In this document: positions 26,024 to 33,919 of the stretch, piece by piece
Layout: each line of letters starts with the position of its first letter
Numbering within the stretch: position 1 is the stretch's first letter
DNA from: an uncultured Lachnospiraceae bacterium
GTDB lineage: Bacteria; Bacillota; Clostridia; Lachnospirales; Lachnospiraceae
Length of the DNA stretch: 64,000 bases
Reading direction: 5' to 3'
Assembly: GCA_910577675.1 (NCBI GenBank)
Contig: CAJTOR010000012.1
Location: 26,620-90,619, forward strand
Notes under the pieces: model-generated
The model's database searches: none
Seen by the model: only the letters and a program-made list of their open reading frames with translations
Told to the model about the DNA's origin: nothing
Position numbers and translations under genes: made by a program

Positions 26024-26413
26024 ATGGAAATCAATGAAAATTTAATCTGCAAGAAAATTTTTATCAGCCACTCAAGCAGGGATGCGGAGTTTGGACAGGC
26101 CATTGTGGAGCTGCTTTTGGGTATTGGGATGGACGGCTCAAAAATTATTTTTACCGGTGATCCCCAGTATGGGATACCGGCGAATCAGAATATTTTTGAT
26201 TATTTGAAATCCCAGATTAATGAAGATGCCTATATGCTCTATCTGCTTTCGAATAATTATTACAACAGCATTGCCTGTCTGAATGAAATGGGAGCGGCGT
26301 GGGTTAAACAGAACAGATATTCTCTTTTAATGATTCCGGGTTTTGATAGCATCAGCCCGCGTTTTCAGCAGGGGGGCAGCAAATCCGCGGCAAATTGCAG
26401 CCCAAATGGATAA
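26024..26413 (+). CDS. TIR domain protein, N-terminal piece (ThsB-like; frameshifted)
   Basis: TIR NADase-like domain: KIFISHSSRDAEFGQ (beta A and box 1), FTGDPQYGIPANQNIF, YLLSNNYYNS and CLNEMGAAWVKQ, whose Glu is the expected catalytic residue. AAGGAGGACATTT precedes the ATG. After LMIPGFDSISPRFQQG the frame runs through GGSKSAANC to a premature stop. Removing one G from the GGGGGG run at 26371-26376 gives GAANPRQIAAQM and joins the TPR frame that follows, so this is the first third of one TIR-TPR gene of about 368 codons. It may be a mutation, a phase-variable tract or a sequencing error. Confidence 0.82.
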   Translation: MEINENLICKKIFISHSSRDAEFGQAIVELLLGIGMDGSKIIFTGDPQYGIPANQNIFDYLKSQINEDAYMLYLLSNNYYNSIACLNEMGAAWVKQNRYSLLMIPGFDSISPRFQQGGSKSAANCSPNG

Positions 26414-27131
26414 TAAAAAGATGATGGAGCAGTTTGCAAGGAGTATACAACAGGATTTTTGTTTTGCTGTAAACGAGGCAGAGTTTCAGGCGGCATGCGA
26501 TAAATATTATAAGAGAATTGAACAGATTAAAGGGATTCCACAGAACCTTGCCCAGGTAGAAAAATCACTGCGTTTCAACTCACAATCAGCCGTTTTATAC
26601 CAGGAGAAGGGATATCTTTTGTATTGTGAGGATAGCAAAAATGCTTCGGAAGCAATAAAAAATATTCTCTATGCGATATACCTTGACCCAGAATATTCAT
26701 TGGAATATTACCGGTTACTACATATTTTGAGCGAGGAGGGGGATAAGAAGCGGGCAATGGATTTGGCTGAGCAGGTTTGCTCTAAATTTCCGGATTTCGC
26801 CTGCTCTTACGGGTGGCGCGCAAAAATAGAACGGAATGCGGGAGCACTGACTAAAGCGATTGAGGATGCGGATAGAGCCATTGCCATGGAGCGTCTTGCC
26901 TGGGTTTTTATTATAAGGGGAAGATGTTATCTGGATCAGGGTAATAATGAGTCCGCGCTGTTGGATTTATATCAGACCTACATGGAAGATCCGATGTATG
27001 ATTCCGAAAATGCAAAGGATTATATTAAGACTACCGTTAAAAAAATAGGGATATGGAAACTTCTTGACCATGCAAAGGAAGCTAAGAACAAAGCGGTGGA
27101 ACTTAGAAAGGAATGGAAAGGACAGAATTAA
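26343..27131 (+). CDS. TPR-repeat C-terminal piece of the TIR-TPR protein
   Basis: In the restored frame this continues the TIR domain from GAANPRQIAAQMDNKKMMEQFARS. It carries at least four tetratricopeptide-like repeats (for example SAVLYQEKGYLLYCEDSKNA, EYYRLLHILSEEGDKKRAMD, ACSYGWRAKIERNAGALTKA and AWVFIIRGRCYLDQGNNESA). TPRs could sense the phage trigger or hold the partner. Read alone it has no ribosome binding site, so independent translation is unlikely. It overlaps the next small TPR gene by 19 nt. Confidence 0.75.
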   Translation: MIASARVFSRGAANPRQIAAQMDNKKMMEQFARSIQQDFCFAVNEAEFQAACDKYYKRIEQIKGIPQNLAQVEKSLRFNSQSAVLYQEKGYLLYCEDSKNASEAIKNILYAIYLDPEYSLEYYRLLHILSEEGDKKRAMDLAEQVCSKFPDFACSYGWRAKIERNAGALTKAIEDADRAIAMERLAWVFIIRGRCYLDQGNNESALLDLYQTYMEDPMYDSENAKDYIKTTVKKIGIWKLLDHAKEAKNKAVELRKEWKGQN

Positions 27132-27454
27132 ACAACGTGTCCCAGAGTGAAGTGGAGAAATATTTTACGGAAGCTTCCAGGGAGTTAACCTGTCTGCTTA
27201 TGTCCAGCCCGGAAAATAAGGAGGCTCTGCGACATCTGGGCGGTCTTTACTATGATTTTGAAGAGTGGGATACCGCTTTGATATGGTGGAAACAGTTGGC
27301 GGCGCTTGGGCAGAATACTTACTATTATTGGCTGTGTGCGTTAGCTCTTGACCAAGACGGAAAAATAGATGAGAGAAATGAATATTGCAGGCGGGGGCTG
27401 TTGTGTGAGGATAATGGTAGGAGAGAGGAGTTGAAATTTCTTCTTGTGAAGTAA
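27113..27454 (+). CDS. Small TPR-like protein following the TIR-TPR gene
   Basis: A 113-aa acidic protein with two TPR-like helix pairs (NKEALRHLGGLYYDFEEWDT and NTYYYWLCALALDQDGKIDE). It overlaps the end of the preceding TPR frame. Coupling suggests it belongs to the same operon; it could be an accessory subunit. It ends 84 bp before an IS5-family element. Confidence 0.6.
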   Translation: MERTELNNVSQSEVEKYFTEASRELTCLLMSSPENKEALRHLGGLYYDFEEWDTALIWWKQLAALGQNTYYYWLCALALDQDGKIDERNEYCRRGLLCEDNGRREELKFLLVK

Positions 27455-27615
27455 AGGGGGTAGCACTTAGGGTGAATAAATGGTTTGGGAAGGGGAAGGG
27501 GAGGGGGGATTTGAGGTTTTCTTATTCTAGTTTTGCTAGGGTGTGTCTGAAAACTAAATGTTGCGTAAATTGCCCAAATCATGTATACTAAAAGAAAAAC
27601 ATAGGAGTACATAAA

Positions 27616-28068
27616 ATGCCAACCAAACGCTATGAAATAAGTGATTACCAATGGAACCAGATCATGCACCTGTTCCCGGTCGCCAAAACCGGGCAACCAC
27701 CAAAGGATAACCGCATGGTATTTCATGCAATCCTATGGGTTGCACGGAGCGGTTCCGCATGGCGTGATCTGCCAGAACGCTACGGTTCATGGAAAACCGT
27801 CTACAGCCGTTTCTGTAAATGGCGTGATAATGGCACTCTGCAGCGCATTTTTGAGGCACTGAGTGCAGATGCGGATTATGAAAACCTAAGCATCGATTCC
27901 ACACTGGTCAGGGTTCACCAGCACAGCGCTGGTGCAAAAAAGGGGCGGCAGGGCATGAAACCAACCGATCAGGAAAAGCCGCGGCGGGAACACGACCAAA
28001 ATCCATACCATAGTGGACGGACTTGGCAACCCTGTTTATTTTCAGCTTTCGGCAGGCAATGTCAATGA
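27616..28068 (+). CDS. IS5-family transposase, OrfA
   Basis: N-terminal half of the transposase: RYEISDYQWNQIMHLFP, then GSAWRDLPERYGSW (DUF4096-type N-domain) and the first catalytic Asp in LSIDSTLVRVHQ (about residue 99). After about KGRQGM the real protein continues in the +1 frame (GGNTTKIHTIVDG), so the remaining residues of this frame are spurious. IS427-group elements commonly make the fused transposase by frameshifting; whether this copy does is not known. Confidence 0.88.
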   Translation: MPTKRYEISDYQWNQIMHLFPVAKTGQPPKDNRMVFHAILWVARSGSAWRDLPERYGSWKTVYSRFCKWRDNGTLQRIFEALSADADYENLSIDSTLVRVHQHSAGAKKGRQGMKPTDQEKPRREHDQNPYHSGRTWQPCLFSAFGRQCQ

Positions 28069-28381
28069 CCGTACCAAGGCAATCGATGTCCTGTCACATG
28101 TGGGACTTTCGGGGAGCAATGTATTGGGCGACAAGGCCTATGGCACTGTGGCAATCCGGGAATACATTGCCTCGGAAGGGGCAACGTACACCATACCCCC
28201 CAAATCAAATACATTGAATCCATGGGGGTGTGATTTCCATGTCTACAAAGAGCGCCATCTGGTGGAATGCTTCTTCAACAAGCTCAAGCATTTCCGGCGT
28301 GTTGCAACCCGCTATGATAAGCTTGCGACCTCATTTATGGCGTTTATTTACATGGCGGCTATTTTGATTTTGTCTAAATAG
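28013..28381 (+). CDS. IS5-family transposase, OrfB
   Basis: C-terminal half with the second Asp (LGDKAYG) and the Glu of the DDE triad (HLVECFFNKLKHFRRVATRYDK). GTG 28013 is merely the first start codon in a frame that is open back to about 27960. It ends 30 bp before the element boundary. Confidence 0.88.
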   Translation: MDGLGNPVYFQLSAGNVNDRTKAIDVLSHVGLSGSNVLGDKAYGTVAIREYIASEGATYTIPPKSNTLNPWGCDFHVYKERHLVECFFNKLKHFRRVATRYDKLATSFMAFIYMAAILILSK

Positions 28382-28455
28382 TATTAATATTGCGGGTTTT
28401 CAGACACACCCTAACAAAAAATGAATTTCATTTATACAAATAGGAGGTATCCATT

Positions 28456-29544
28456 ATGGGATTAAAAGAAGAAGCTGCTAAGGTACTTAATGCAGCATAC
28501 CAAGTTGCACTCTATGCTCCGAATTCGGTCTGCAGCCATCAGGAATTTATCGATTATGTTATCGATAATACCCACTTAACTTACAAATACATATTATTCA
28601 CAGCAATTTTATCCAAAGCAACTGACGAAAGCATCAATCCATTATGTTTGCAGAAACAATCTACGCTTTCTGGAGCATATGATGCAAGAACCGTCTGCCA
28701 TAAAGTTATTGTTCCTTTTGAAATGGAGGTCTTAGACAAGGCACTTGGCGGATCAAACGAACCCTTTTTAAATAAGCCAGCACGTTTTCCCGAATTGGAT
28801 AAAAATAATGCTGTTCGCCGAGGAAATGATCAAGCTATCCTAAATGCTTTATGTGATAATCTACCCATGATATGCAGTTCCACCGATGCATATCAATGTC
28901 TAGTGTATTTGCTGTGCAAATTGATAAAAATTAGAGATCAAAAACAGCAGCTAACCACATTTACAATTGATGATTCTACCAACACGCCAGCCAAACTATG
29001 GCAATATATTAACGAAGCATTAAAACGCAGTTATGAAGGCGAAGTTCTTACACTGATGATTGCCGGAATATACCACTTACGGTATATATACAACCCTGAT
29101 GTTGTAGTAGAAGTACATCCTGTAAATCAAAGTGGTGCTTCTGGGCGGGAGGTCAGTGATTTAGATATTTATCTGAAAGAAAAACTTATATCATCTAACG
29201 AGCTAAAAGACAAAGGATACTCTGAACCAGATGTCAGACATGCCGCTGGTAAAGTTATGTCTGCTGGTGGATCAGGAATGCTCTTTATTGAAGGCCCGCG
29301 TGGAGAGAAAAACGGGGATTTTGTGCCAGCTATTCAAAATGAATATATGTCCCGCAACTTCATGCTTCGTGTTTTGTCGTATCAATTTTTTGTTTCCAGT
29401 ATGTTACCTTCCCTAGAGGTTATAGACTGTGAAGAATTCGTCAGATTTATTTTAGAAACGGCACGAGAAACTAAATTTAAAGAAGAGGTCATTCACTATC
29501 TTGATGGACTTGCGCAGAAAATTTTTGGCTTAACGAGAGATTAA
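28456..29544 (+). CDS. Probable type II restriction endonuclease, SacI family
   Basis: A 362-aa protein resembling the RE_SacI family, especially ALGGSNEPFLNKPARFPEL followed by NAVRRGND (about 95-125) and YDARTVCHKVIVPFE before it. SacI enzymes cut GAGCTC, but sequence alone does not prove specificity here. AGGAGG is 8 nt before the ATG. It converges on a C5-methyltransferase operon on the other strand, the layout of an R-M system. AT-rich composition unlike the flanking chromosome suggests transfer. The IS element just upstream may have separated it from its promoter. Confidence 0.68.
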   Translation: MGLKEEAAKVLNAAYQVALYAPNSVCSHQEFIDYVIDNTHLTYKYILFTAILSKATDESINPLCLQKQSTLSGAYDARTVCHKVIVPFEMEVLDKALGGSNEPFLNKPARFPELDKNNAVRRGNDQAILNALCDNLPMICSSTDAYQCLVYLLCKLIKIRDQKQQLTTFTIDDSTNTPAKLWQYINEALKRSYEGEVLTLMIAGIYHLRYIYNPDVVVEVHPVNQSGASGREVSDLDIYLKEKLISSNELKDKGYSEPDVRHAAGKVMSAGGSGMLFIEGPRGEKNGDFVPAIQNEYMSRNFMLRVLSYQFFVSSMLPSLEVIDCEEFVRFILETARETKFKEEVIHYLDGLAQKIFGLTRD

Positions 29545-29551
29545 TTAATAA

Positions 29552-29587
29552 AATGCCATCAGGACAAATATCAGTGCTGATGGCATT
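29552..29587 (-). terminator. Hairpin between the convergent endonuclease and glycosylase genes
   Basis: AATGCCATCAG...CTGATGGCATT. On the minus strand TTTTATTAATTAAT follows, so it can terminate the methyltransferase-glycosylase operon; weaker on the plus strand. It overlaps the end of the glycosylase gene. Confidence 0.65.
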
Positions 29588-30381
29588 CCTCATAATAAAA
29601 GATATACTGCTGTATAATTCCAGCATTTTCATTAAACAAATGAAAGGGAAAGATACCTCTGCATTCGTTCTCATTGGCTCTTGATATCCATACATCAACA
29701 GGCACACATGAAATCCTCCCATAAGCAAATAGACTTACACAATTTGCCACCTTTTTGCCCACGTCATGAACTTGCTGTAATGACTCAAGAATATATCCAT
29801 CGTCTTTCTCAGCCAAGCCTTGCAAATCAAGAATTCCTGACAAAACTTTTTGAATCGCATCAAATACATATGCGGTTCTATATCCCAGCTTACATTTTTC
29901 TAAATCTTCTTGTGATACACTTCTTAATTCGTGTGGAGTTGGGAAAGTTCTATACACCTCTAAATCCGTTTGTATACAATGCCATATTGTGTTGCGAGTG
30001 CTTCAACTGCTGTGGCTATCGCAGGTATACTTTTTCTCTGTGAAATAATAAAAGTTACAAGCATTTCCCACGGTTCTTGCCGAAGAATACGAAGACCTCG
30101 GCCAAATTGCATTACTTCATCAACAAAGGGATGTTTATTATACTCCTTGTCAAATGTATCACGGTAGTAACGGTCAAGATCAAAATTCTCCTCCACACAT
30201 GATTCCATTCATCCATATCACTTGAAACTGAAAAAAGCCGATTACCTATATTTTTTATGTAAATACACGAATCTCCTGTTACAAAACGATATGTGCCATC
30301 GTCGAATTGCCTGACACGGAAACACTGCCCACTTAGGGCAATTTTTTGCAAATCAAAATCATCTTCTATTTCAATCAGCAT
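29571..30381 (-). pseudogene. 8-oxoguanine DNA glycosylase (OGG type) with two frameshifts
   Basis: Three consecutive minus-strand frames together rebuild a clostridial OGG of about 270 aa. Frame 1 (from 30381) has LQKIALSGQCFRVRQF. Frame 2 has FGRGLRILRQEPWEMLVTFI and SQRKSIPA (catalytic Lys). Frame 3 (to 29571) has FPTPHELRSVSQEDLEKC, VGKKVANCV and CVPVDVWIS (catalytic Asp). The breaks lie near 30205 and 29962. All active-site residues survive, so inactivation is recent or the indels are sequencing errors. It starts 14 nt after the methyltransferase stop with GGAGGG before it, in the same operon. Confidence 0.8.
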
Positions 30382-30394
30382 AATTGCCCTCCGT

Positions 30395-31474
30395 TCAAGC
30401 CAGTGCCATCTCCGTATCTAAATAAGCAATTACTGCTCTCGCAACAGCTTCCGCCATTTTACATGGAACTGCATTTCCAATCTGCGTATATATCTTCCCT
30501 TTATTACCACAGAAAATATAATCATCCGGGAAGGTCTGTATTTTAGCAGCTTCCTTTATCGTTATCCTCCGAAGTCTGCTTGGAGCATCTTTAAATTCCG
30601 GAATGATAGAACCACCAAGCAATCCTTTATGATAATCAACCACCCAATCGCTTTTAGCCTCACCATAAAGATACTCTTCATCTACAAATGGTGTCTTGTT
30701 TCCTCCCATTGAGGCTGGTAATGTATTCGAATATCCATCAATATTGATTGGTCTTCCCTGTCCATTAAAATACATGCCAGCATACGGCGATTTCCTCATA
30801 ATGGGATGTGTTGCAAATGTAATTTTGGCTGTACAGGTATCTGGATTCTGTTCTGTTCCTGCGCGTCCTAATGGAAACAGTAAATCCTTGATAATAGGAG
30901 CTTCATTTTTTTGCTGCTCAATCAGCTCCCTCATGTGATGTTCAAAAAATGGATCTAAGTTTTCTTTCATTCCTATAAAAAATACGCGCTCTCTTTTCTG
31001 AGAAACACCATACTCTGTTGCGTTCAAAATAAATGGAACACAAAGATAACCAAGCTGCCTTGCTCGCTCCAGATAATTTTTTCTAATGGATTCCCATTTT
31101 TCCAAAACTCCTAATGCTTTTACATTTTCCATGACAAAGGTTTTGGGCTGCACTCTTTCAACCACATCGAGAAATGTCATAATCAATTTACTGCGTTCAT
31201 CATCTGGATCCATCTTTCCTGCTACAGAAAATCCCTGACACGGAGGACCACCAAATACAAGATCGACTCCTCTAAATTCATCTAATTTATCCATAATATT
31301 GTTAATGTCATCATTAATCATCATTCCATTTGGATGGTTCGCTTTATATGTTTCAGCAGCTTCTTTCACTAACTCATTTGCAAATACCACCTGAACCCCT
31401 GCACTTTCAAAGCCAACATCCATGCCGCCAGCACCAGAAAACAGGGAAACCGCTTTAATCACATTCCTCATCAT
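30395..31474 (-). CDS. DNA (cytosine-5)-methyltransferase
   Basis: Type II m5C methyltransferase, 359 aa from ATG 31474 (GGAGG 7 nt upstream). Motif I AVSLFSGAGGMDVGFESAG, motif IV GGPPCQGFSVAG with the catalytic Cys, motif VI FVMENV, motif VIII QKRERVFFIG, and C-terminal motifs IX-X (IGNAVPCKMAEAVARA) are in order. The target-recognition region lies between about 195 and 300. Preceded by an AbrB-like gene and followed by an OGG gene in one operon; its partner is the SacI-like endonuclease downstream. Confidence 0.95.
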   Translation of the reverse strand: MMRNVIKAVSLFSGAGGMDVGFESAGVQVVFANELVKEAAETYKANHPNGMMINDDINNIMDKLDEFRGVDLVFGGPPCQGFSVAGKMDPDDERSKLIMTFLDVVERVQPKTFVMENVKALGVLEKWESIRKNYLERARQLGYLCVPFILNATEYGVSQKRERVFFIGMKENLDPFFEHHMRELIEQQKNEAPIIKDLLFPLGRAGTEQNPDTCTAKITFATHPIMRKSPYAGMYFNGQGRPINIDGYSNTLPASMGGNKTPFVDEEYLYGEAKSDWVVDYHKGLLGGSIIPEFKDAPSRLRRITIKEAAKIQTFPDDYIFCGNKGKIYTQIGNAVPCKMAEAVARAVIAYLDTEMALA

Positions 31475-31490
31475 GCTATTTCCTCCATGT

Positions 31491-31667
31491 CTACTTATTT
31501 TCCTCATGAATTTTTAGAATTATGGATTTTTCTTCTCTGTCTAAATAAACATCAAATTTTGTTTCTCCTTTTTCCACATTTAAATTGGACAAAATAGATT
31601 TCGGCATTCTAACCCGCATATCTTGTTGGAGAACATAAGTATCCAGATAAATACATGAATCAGTCAT
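31491..31667 (-). CDS. AbrB/MazE-like small DNA-binding protein
   Basis: A 58-aa swapped-hairpin type protein: QQDMRVRMPKSILSNLNVEKG followed by FDVYLDREEKSIILKI. ATG 31667 has AGGAG 8 nt upstream. It is the first gene of the operon, 17 nt before the methyltransferase. An inverted repeat overlapping its own promoter suggests autoregulation, a role like that of control (C) proteins of R-M systems. An antitoxin role is less likely because no toxin gene is nearby. Confidence 0.78.
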   Translation of the reverse strand: MTDSCIYLDTYVLQQDMRVRMPKSILSNLNVEKGETKFDVYLDREEKSIILKIHEENK

Positions 31668-31685
31668 TGTAATCACTCCTCACTT

Positions 31686-31722
31686 TTAGACTGATTATAC
31701 CCTATTTTCAGTCTAAGATCAA
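31686..31722 (-). promoter_or_regulatory. Sigma-A promoter with operator for the AbrB-methyltransferase operon
   Basis: On the minus strand TTGATC (31722-31717) and TATAAT (31699-31694) are 17 bp apart. The inverted repeat TTAGACTG/CAGTCTAA (31686-31693 and 31709-31716) brackets the -10 box and abuts the -35, a classic repressor position. Confidence 0.75.
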
Positions 31723-31869
31723 CCCCTTTTAGAACATTTGTTCTCTGTTCGTCTTTGTATCAAACAGAATCATAAATATCCGACTTATGAACAGCCGCAA
31801 ACCGGATATCTGTAGGCACAGCATAGTCAATGACCTCTGTGCCTCTCTTTTCTCTTCTGCTGTTTCAAA

Positions 31870-32241
31870 TTAAACAGACGTTGTTGTTCCGTTTCTCTGC
31901 CCTTTACTGATTTGTTTACGCTCGGTCTTCCTTTCTTCGCGCTGCATCTGCAGAGCCTGCTGTGATTTTGTTCCAATACCAGAATTCTGCAATTGTTTTC
32001 TAGTATTACGCTGTCTGCATTTTGGATTATCCGCCGTTTGCTTTACTACATTTCCAATAGGTGAACTAAAACTCAACTCGTAGTAGTGTTTGAGAATGAA
32101 TTCCCAAACTTCGTAATCTTTCGGTTCTGCACCAAATGTAACCTTGCAGACTAACAATTTTCCATAGGATATTCTCTCAAAAACTCCTACCCAAAAAGGA
32201 TTTTCAAAATATACTGTCAGTTTCTCGTACATCCTATCCAT
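31870..32241 (-). CDS. yjdF: YjdF family protein (DUF2992)
   Basis: A 123-aa protein with the YjdF start LTVYFENPFWVGVFER and YEVWEFILKHYYELSFS. The C-terminal third is Gln/Lys/Arg-rich (TDNPK-like, then RNTRKQLQNSGIGTKSQQA), as usual for the family. Function is unknown, but the genes are generally controlled by a yjdF-motif riboswitch that responds to aromatic compounds, suggesting detoxification. A structured leader is visible upstream. Confidence 0.87.
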   Translation of the reverse strand: MDRMYEKLTVYFENPFWVGVFERISYGKLLVCKVTFGAEPKDYEVWEFILKHYYELSFSSPIGNVVKQTADNPKCRQRNTRKQLQNSGIGTKSQQALQMQREERKTERKQISKGQRNGTTTSV

Positions 32242-32254
32242 AACGTTCCTTCCT

Positions 32255-32372
32255 TAAGATGTGTTATGGACAAAAAACGGACAACCCGGAGGGGCAGGTT
32301 ACTTACCCTGCCATAGCAGACAGGACGACCGGGCTACCTACCGGCTCTAGTACATCTTCCATGATGTGCGTT
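32255..32372 (-). ncRNA. Candidate yjdF-motif riboswitch
   Basis: The leader of yjdF is unusually GC-rich for this AT-rich area and self-complementary. On the minus strand GGCAGGG pairs with CCTGCC across a short loop (32293-32318), nested in GCCCGG/CCGGGT-type pairings, followed by GTTGTCCGTTTTTTGTCC before the start. Position and structure fit the known yjdF RNA; the identification leans on the gene it precedes, not on a covariance match. Confidence 0.5.
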
Positions 32373-32450
32373 GCGTTTTTATCTTCGTCTTTAATCTATA
32401 TGAAGCACTTTATGATGCAACATATTTATATGTTTCTATTATCAAAATCA

Positions 32451-32762
32451 TCACTTTTTCTTTGGAACTGGAAGTTCCTCATACATTGCCTCCAATAAAT
32501 CTCGTAAGAATTCGCTATTATCGACATCGTCCACGAGAAACATCTCTTTTGCTCCTTCATACGGAAATTGTATCCTTGCATCCGGCATCATAGCCAACGC
32601 AGATTTTGTAGGCTTTACAAGAAACTGATTATCATAAATTCCACCAACCACCTTGCCTCGATAATAAATGATGTATTCTCCCATCATAGCCCGATAGGAT
32701 ACCTCTGTCAATTTCGCAAATTGCCCCAATATGAAATTCAAGTACTCTTTGCTTGATGCCAT
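32451..32762 (-). CDS. TfoX/Sxy N-terminal domain protein
   Basis: A 103-aa single-domain TfoX/Sxy protein: YRAMMGEYIIYYRGKVVGGIYDN and FLVKPT(K) with EMFLVDDVDNSEFL. In gamma-proteobacteria the full-length protein activates competence with CRP; in Firmicutes the isolated N-domain has no known role. Located in the accessory region between yjdF and a broken DUF4268 gene. Confidence 0.85.
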   Translation of the reverse strand: MASSKEYLNFILGQFAKLTEVSYRAMMGEYIIYYRGKVVGGIYDNQFLVKPTKSALAMMPDARIQFPYEGAKEMFLVDDVDNSEFLRDLLEAMYEELPVPKKK

Positions 32763-32832
32763 CTGACAACCACCTTATCTCTCACATAATATTGCAATTC
32801 CTCTTTTTCAAGAAATGCTCTGCCCACAGTAA

Positions 32833-33759
32833 TTATAGATATTTCCTAAATGCCTTTTTCATTTTGACCATGACATCTATCAGCCAATCAAACTGTGCAT
32901 TCCACTGATTCTTATCATCCAAAACCGCCTCTTTTTCAATAACGATGCGGCTTGATTTATGTTCTGGCAATTCCCTCCAGTCAAAGGTCAATCCTGCATC
33001 TGATTCAATAGTTTCTTTATTCTGAAACAAAGAACGGAATAATTCTTTGTCCTCACTGATATACAGTTCTACATCCAGTTCATTACGTTTTAGAATCTGC
33101 GATACGGCAATGTGACAGACCGAAGAACCTATGCTGAAATTCATCCAATGTTTCATCGATGTTTTCCGGCGGTTGAAGTTTTTAGCAAACTGCACGTTCT
33201 GGAATGCATAATCTTGAAACGCCGCCCAATAATCATAACGCTGCTGCTGTGTTCCGTTTGCAGATTCGTTCTTCTTTACTTCTTTTGTCCAATCATTCGG
33301 TTTCTCAATTACTTCAAACTTCACAGCCGGCTCAGAAGTCCCGATGCGGTACAATTTTATCTCACAAAGGAAAAAACCTATTTTTTCATCGGTATGATTG
33401 TTCAGCCACTCTATCGCTGCCTTATGTTCCTCACGAGCATGCTTTACAACCCAGATAATCACATCTGCCGCCTTGCCAGAAGCATAAGTAATCAGCTTGC
33501 CCAGATGATCGTGATTTGTATCCTCCAGTTGATTCTCTATAATAATTTTCCGATCTGTTCCCGTTTCGGATGCAAAAATATCTACATTGAAATCACCTAC
33601 GGAAGACTCCGTCTCGTCTACCGTAATATCCAATTCTATTGCGTCCGTAAGAAGCGCAATATTATCATCCTGTGCAAGCCACAGAGTAAAGTCCAAAGCC
33701 TCATGCGGTCATACTGTTCTCAAATCTTTTATTTCTTCAAGTCTGCTCAAATTTACCAT
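32833..33759 (-). pseudogene. DUF4268 domain protein interrupted by an in-frame TGA
   Basis: From ATG 33759 the frame reads MVNLSRLEEIKDLRTV, then TGA (33711-33709), then PHEALDFTLWLAQDDNIALL and on to 32833 as a complete PD-(D/E)XK-like/DUF4268 protein of about 308 codons. VDIFASETGTDRKIIIENQLE fits the nuclease-like DxE-N-Q core. Related proteins have Trp at the TGA position (LRTVW.HEA.DFT.WL), so a single TGG-to-TGA change is likely. The downstream part could only be translated by read-through or internal initiation. Such proteins are frequent in defence islands. Confidence 0.72.
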
Positions 33760-33919
33760 TTATCCATTCCTTTCTGCATTCGTCAGATACAATTGCTTTT
33801 GCAAAAAGATATTCTTTCCCCCATACTTCTGAGTTTTTATTTTATACTGCATAGCGAAACTACATCCTGCACATTTAGTGTGAGATAAAGAATTTACTTC
33901 TTCAAATTAGTATTAAATC

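Larger units (their letters stand above)
27539..28411 (+). mobile_element. IS5-family insertion sequence (IS427-like), 873 bp
   Basis: Terminal inverted repeats GGGTGTGTCTGAAAAC (27539-27554) and GTTTTCAGACACACCC (28396-28411) are perfect 16-mers. The element is bounded by TA on both sides, the TA duplication typical of this group. It encodes a two-frame DDE transposase. It landed 45 bp before the start of the restriction endonuclease gene, between the TIR operon and the RM locus. The perfect ends suggest a recent insertion. Confidence 0.93.

Noticed and set aside
27941..27980. IS5 transposase frame break taken as a pseudogene
   Set aside because: Two overlapping frames are normal for this IS group, and the element has perfect ends; kept as a frameshift-type transposase.
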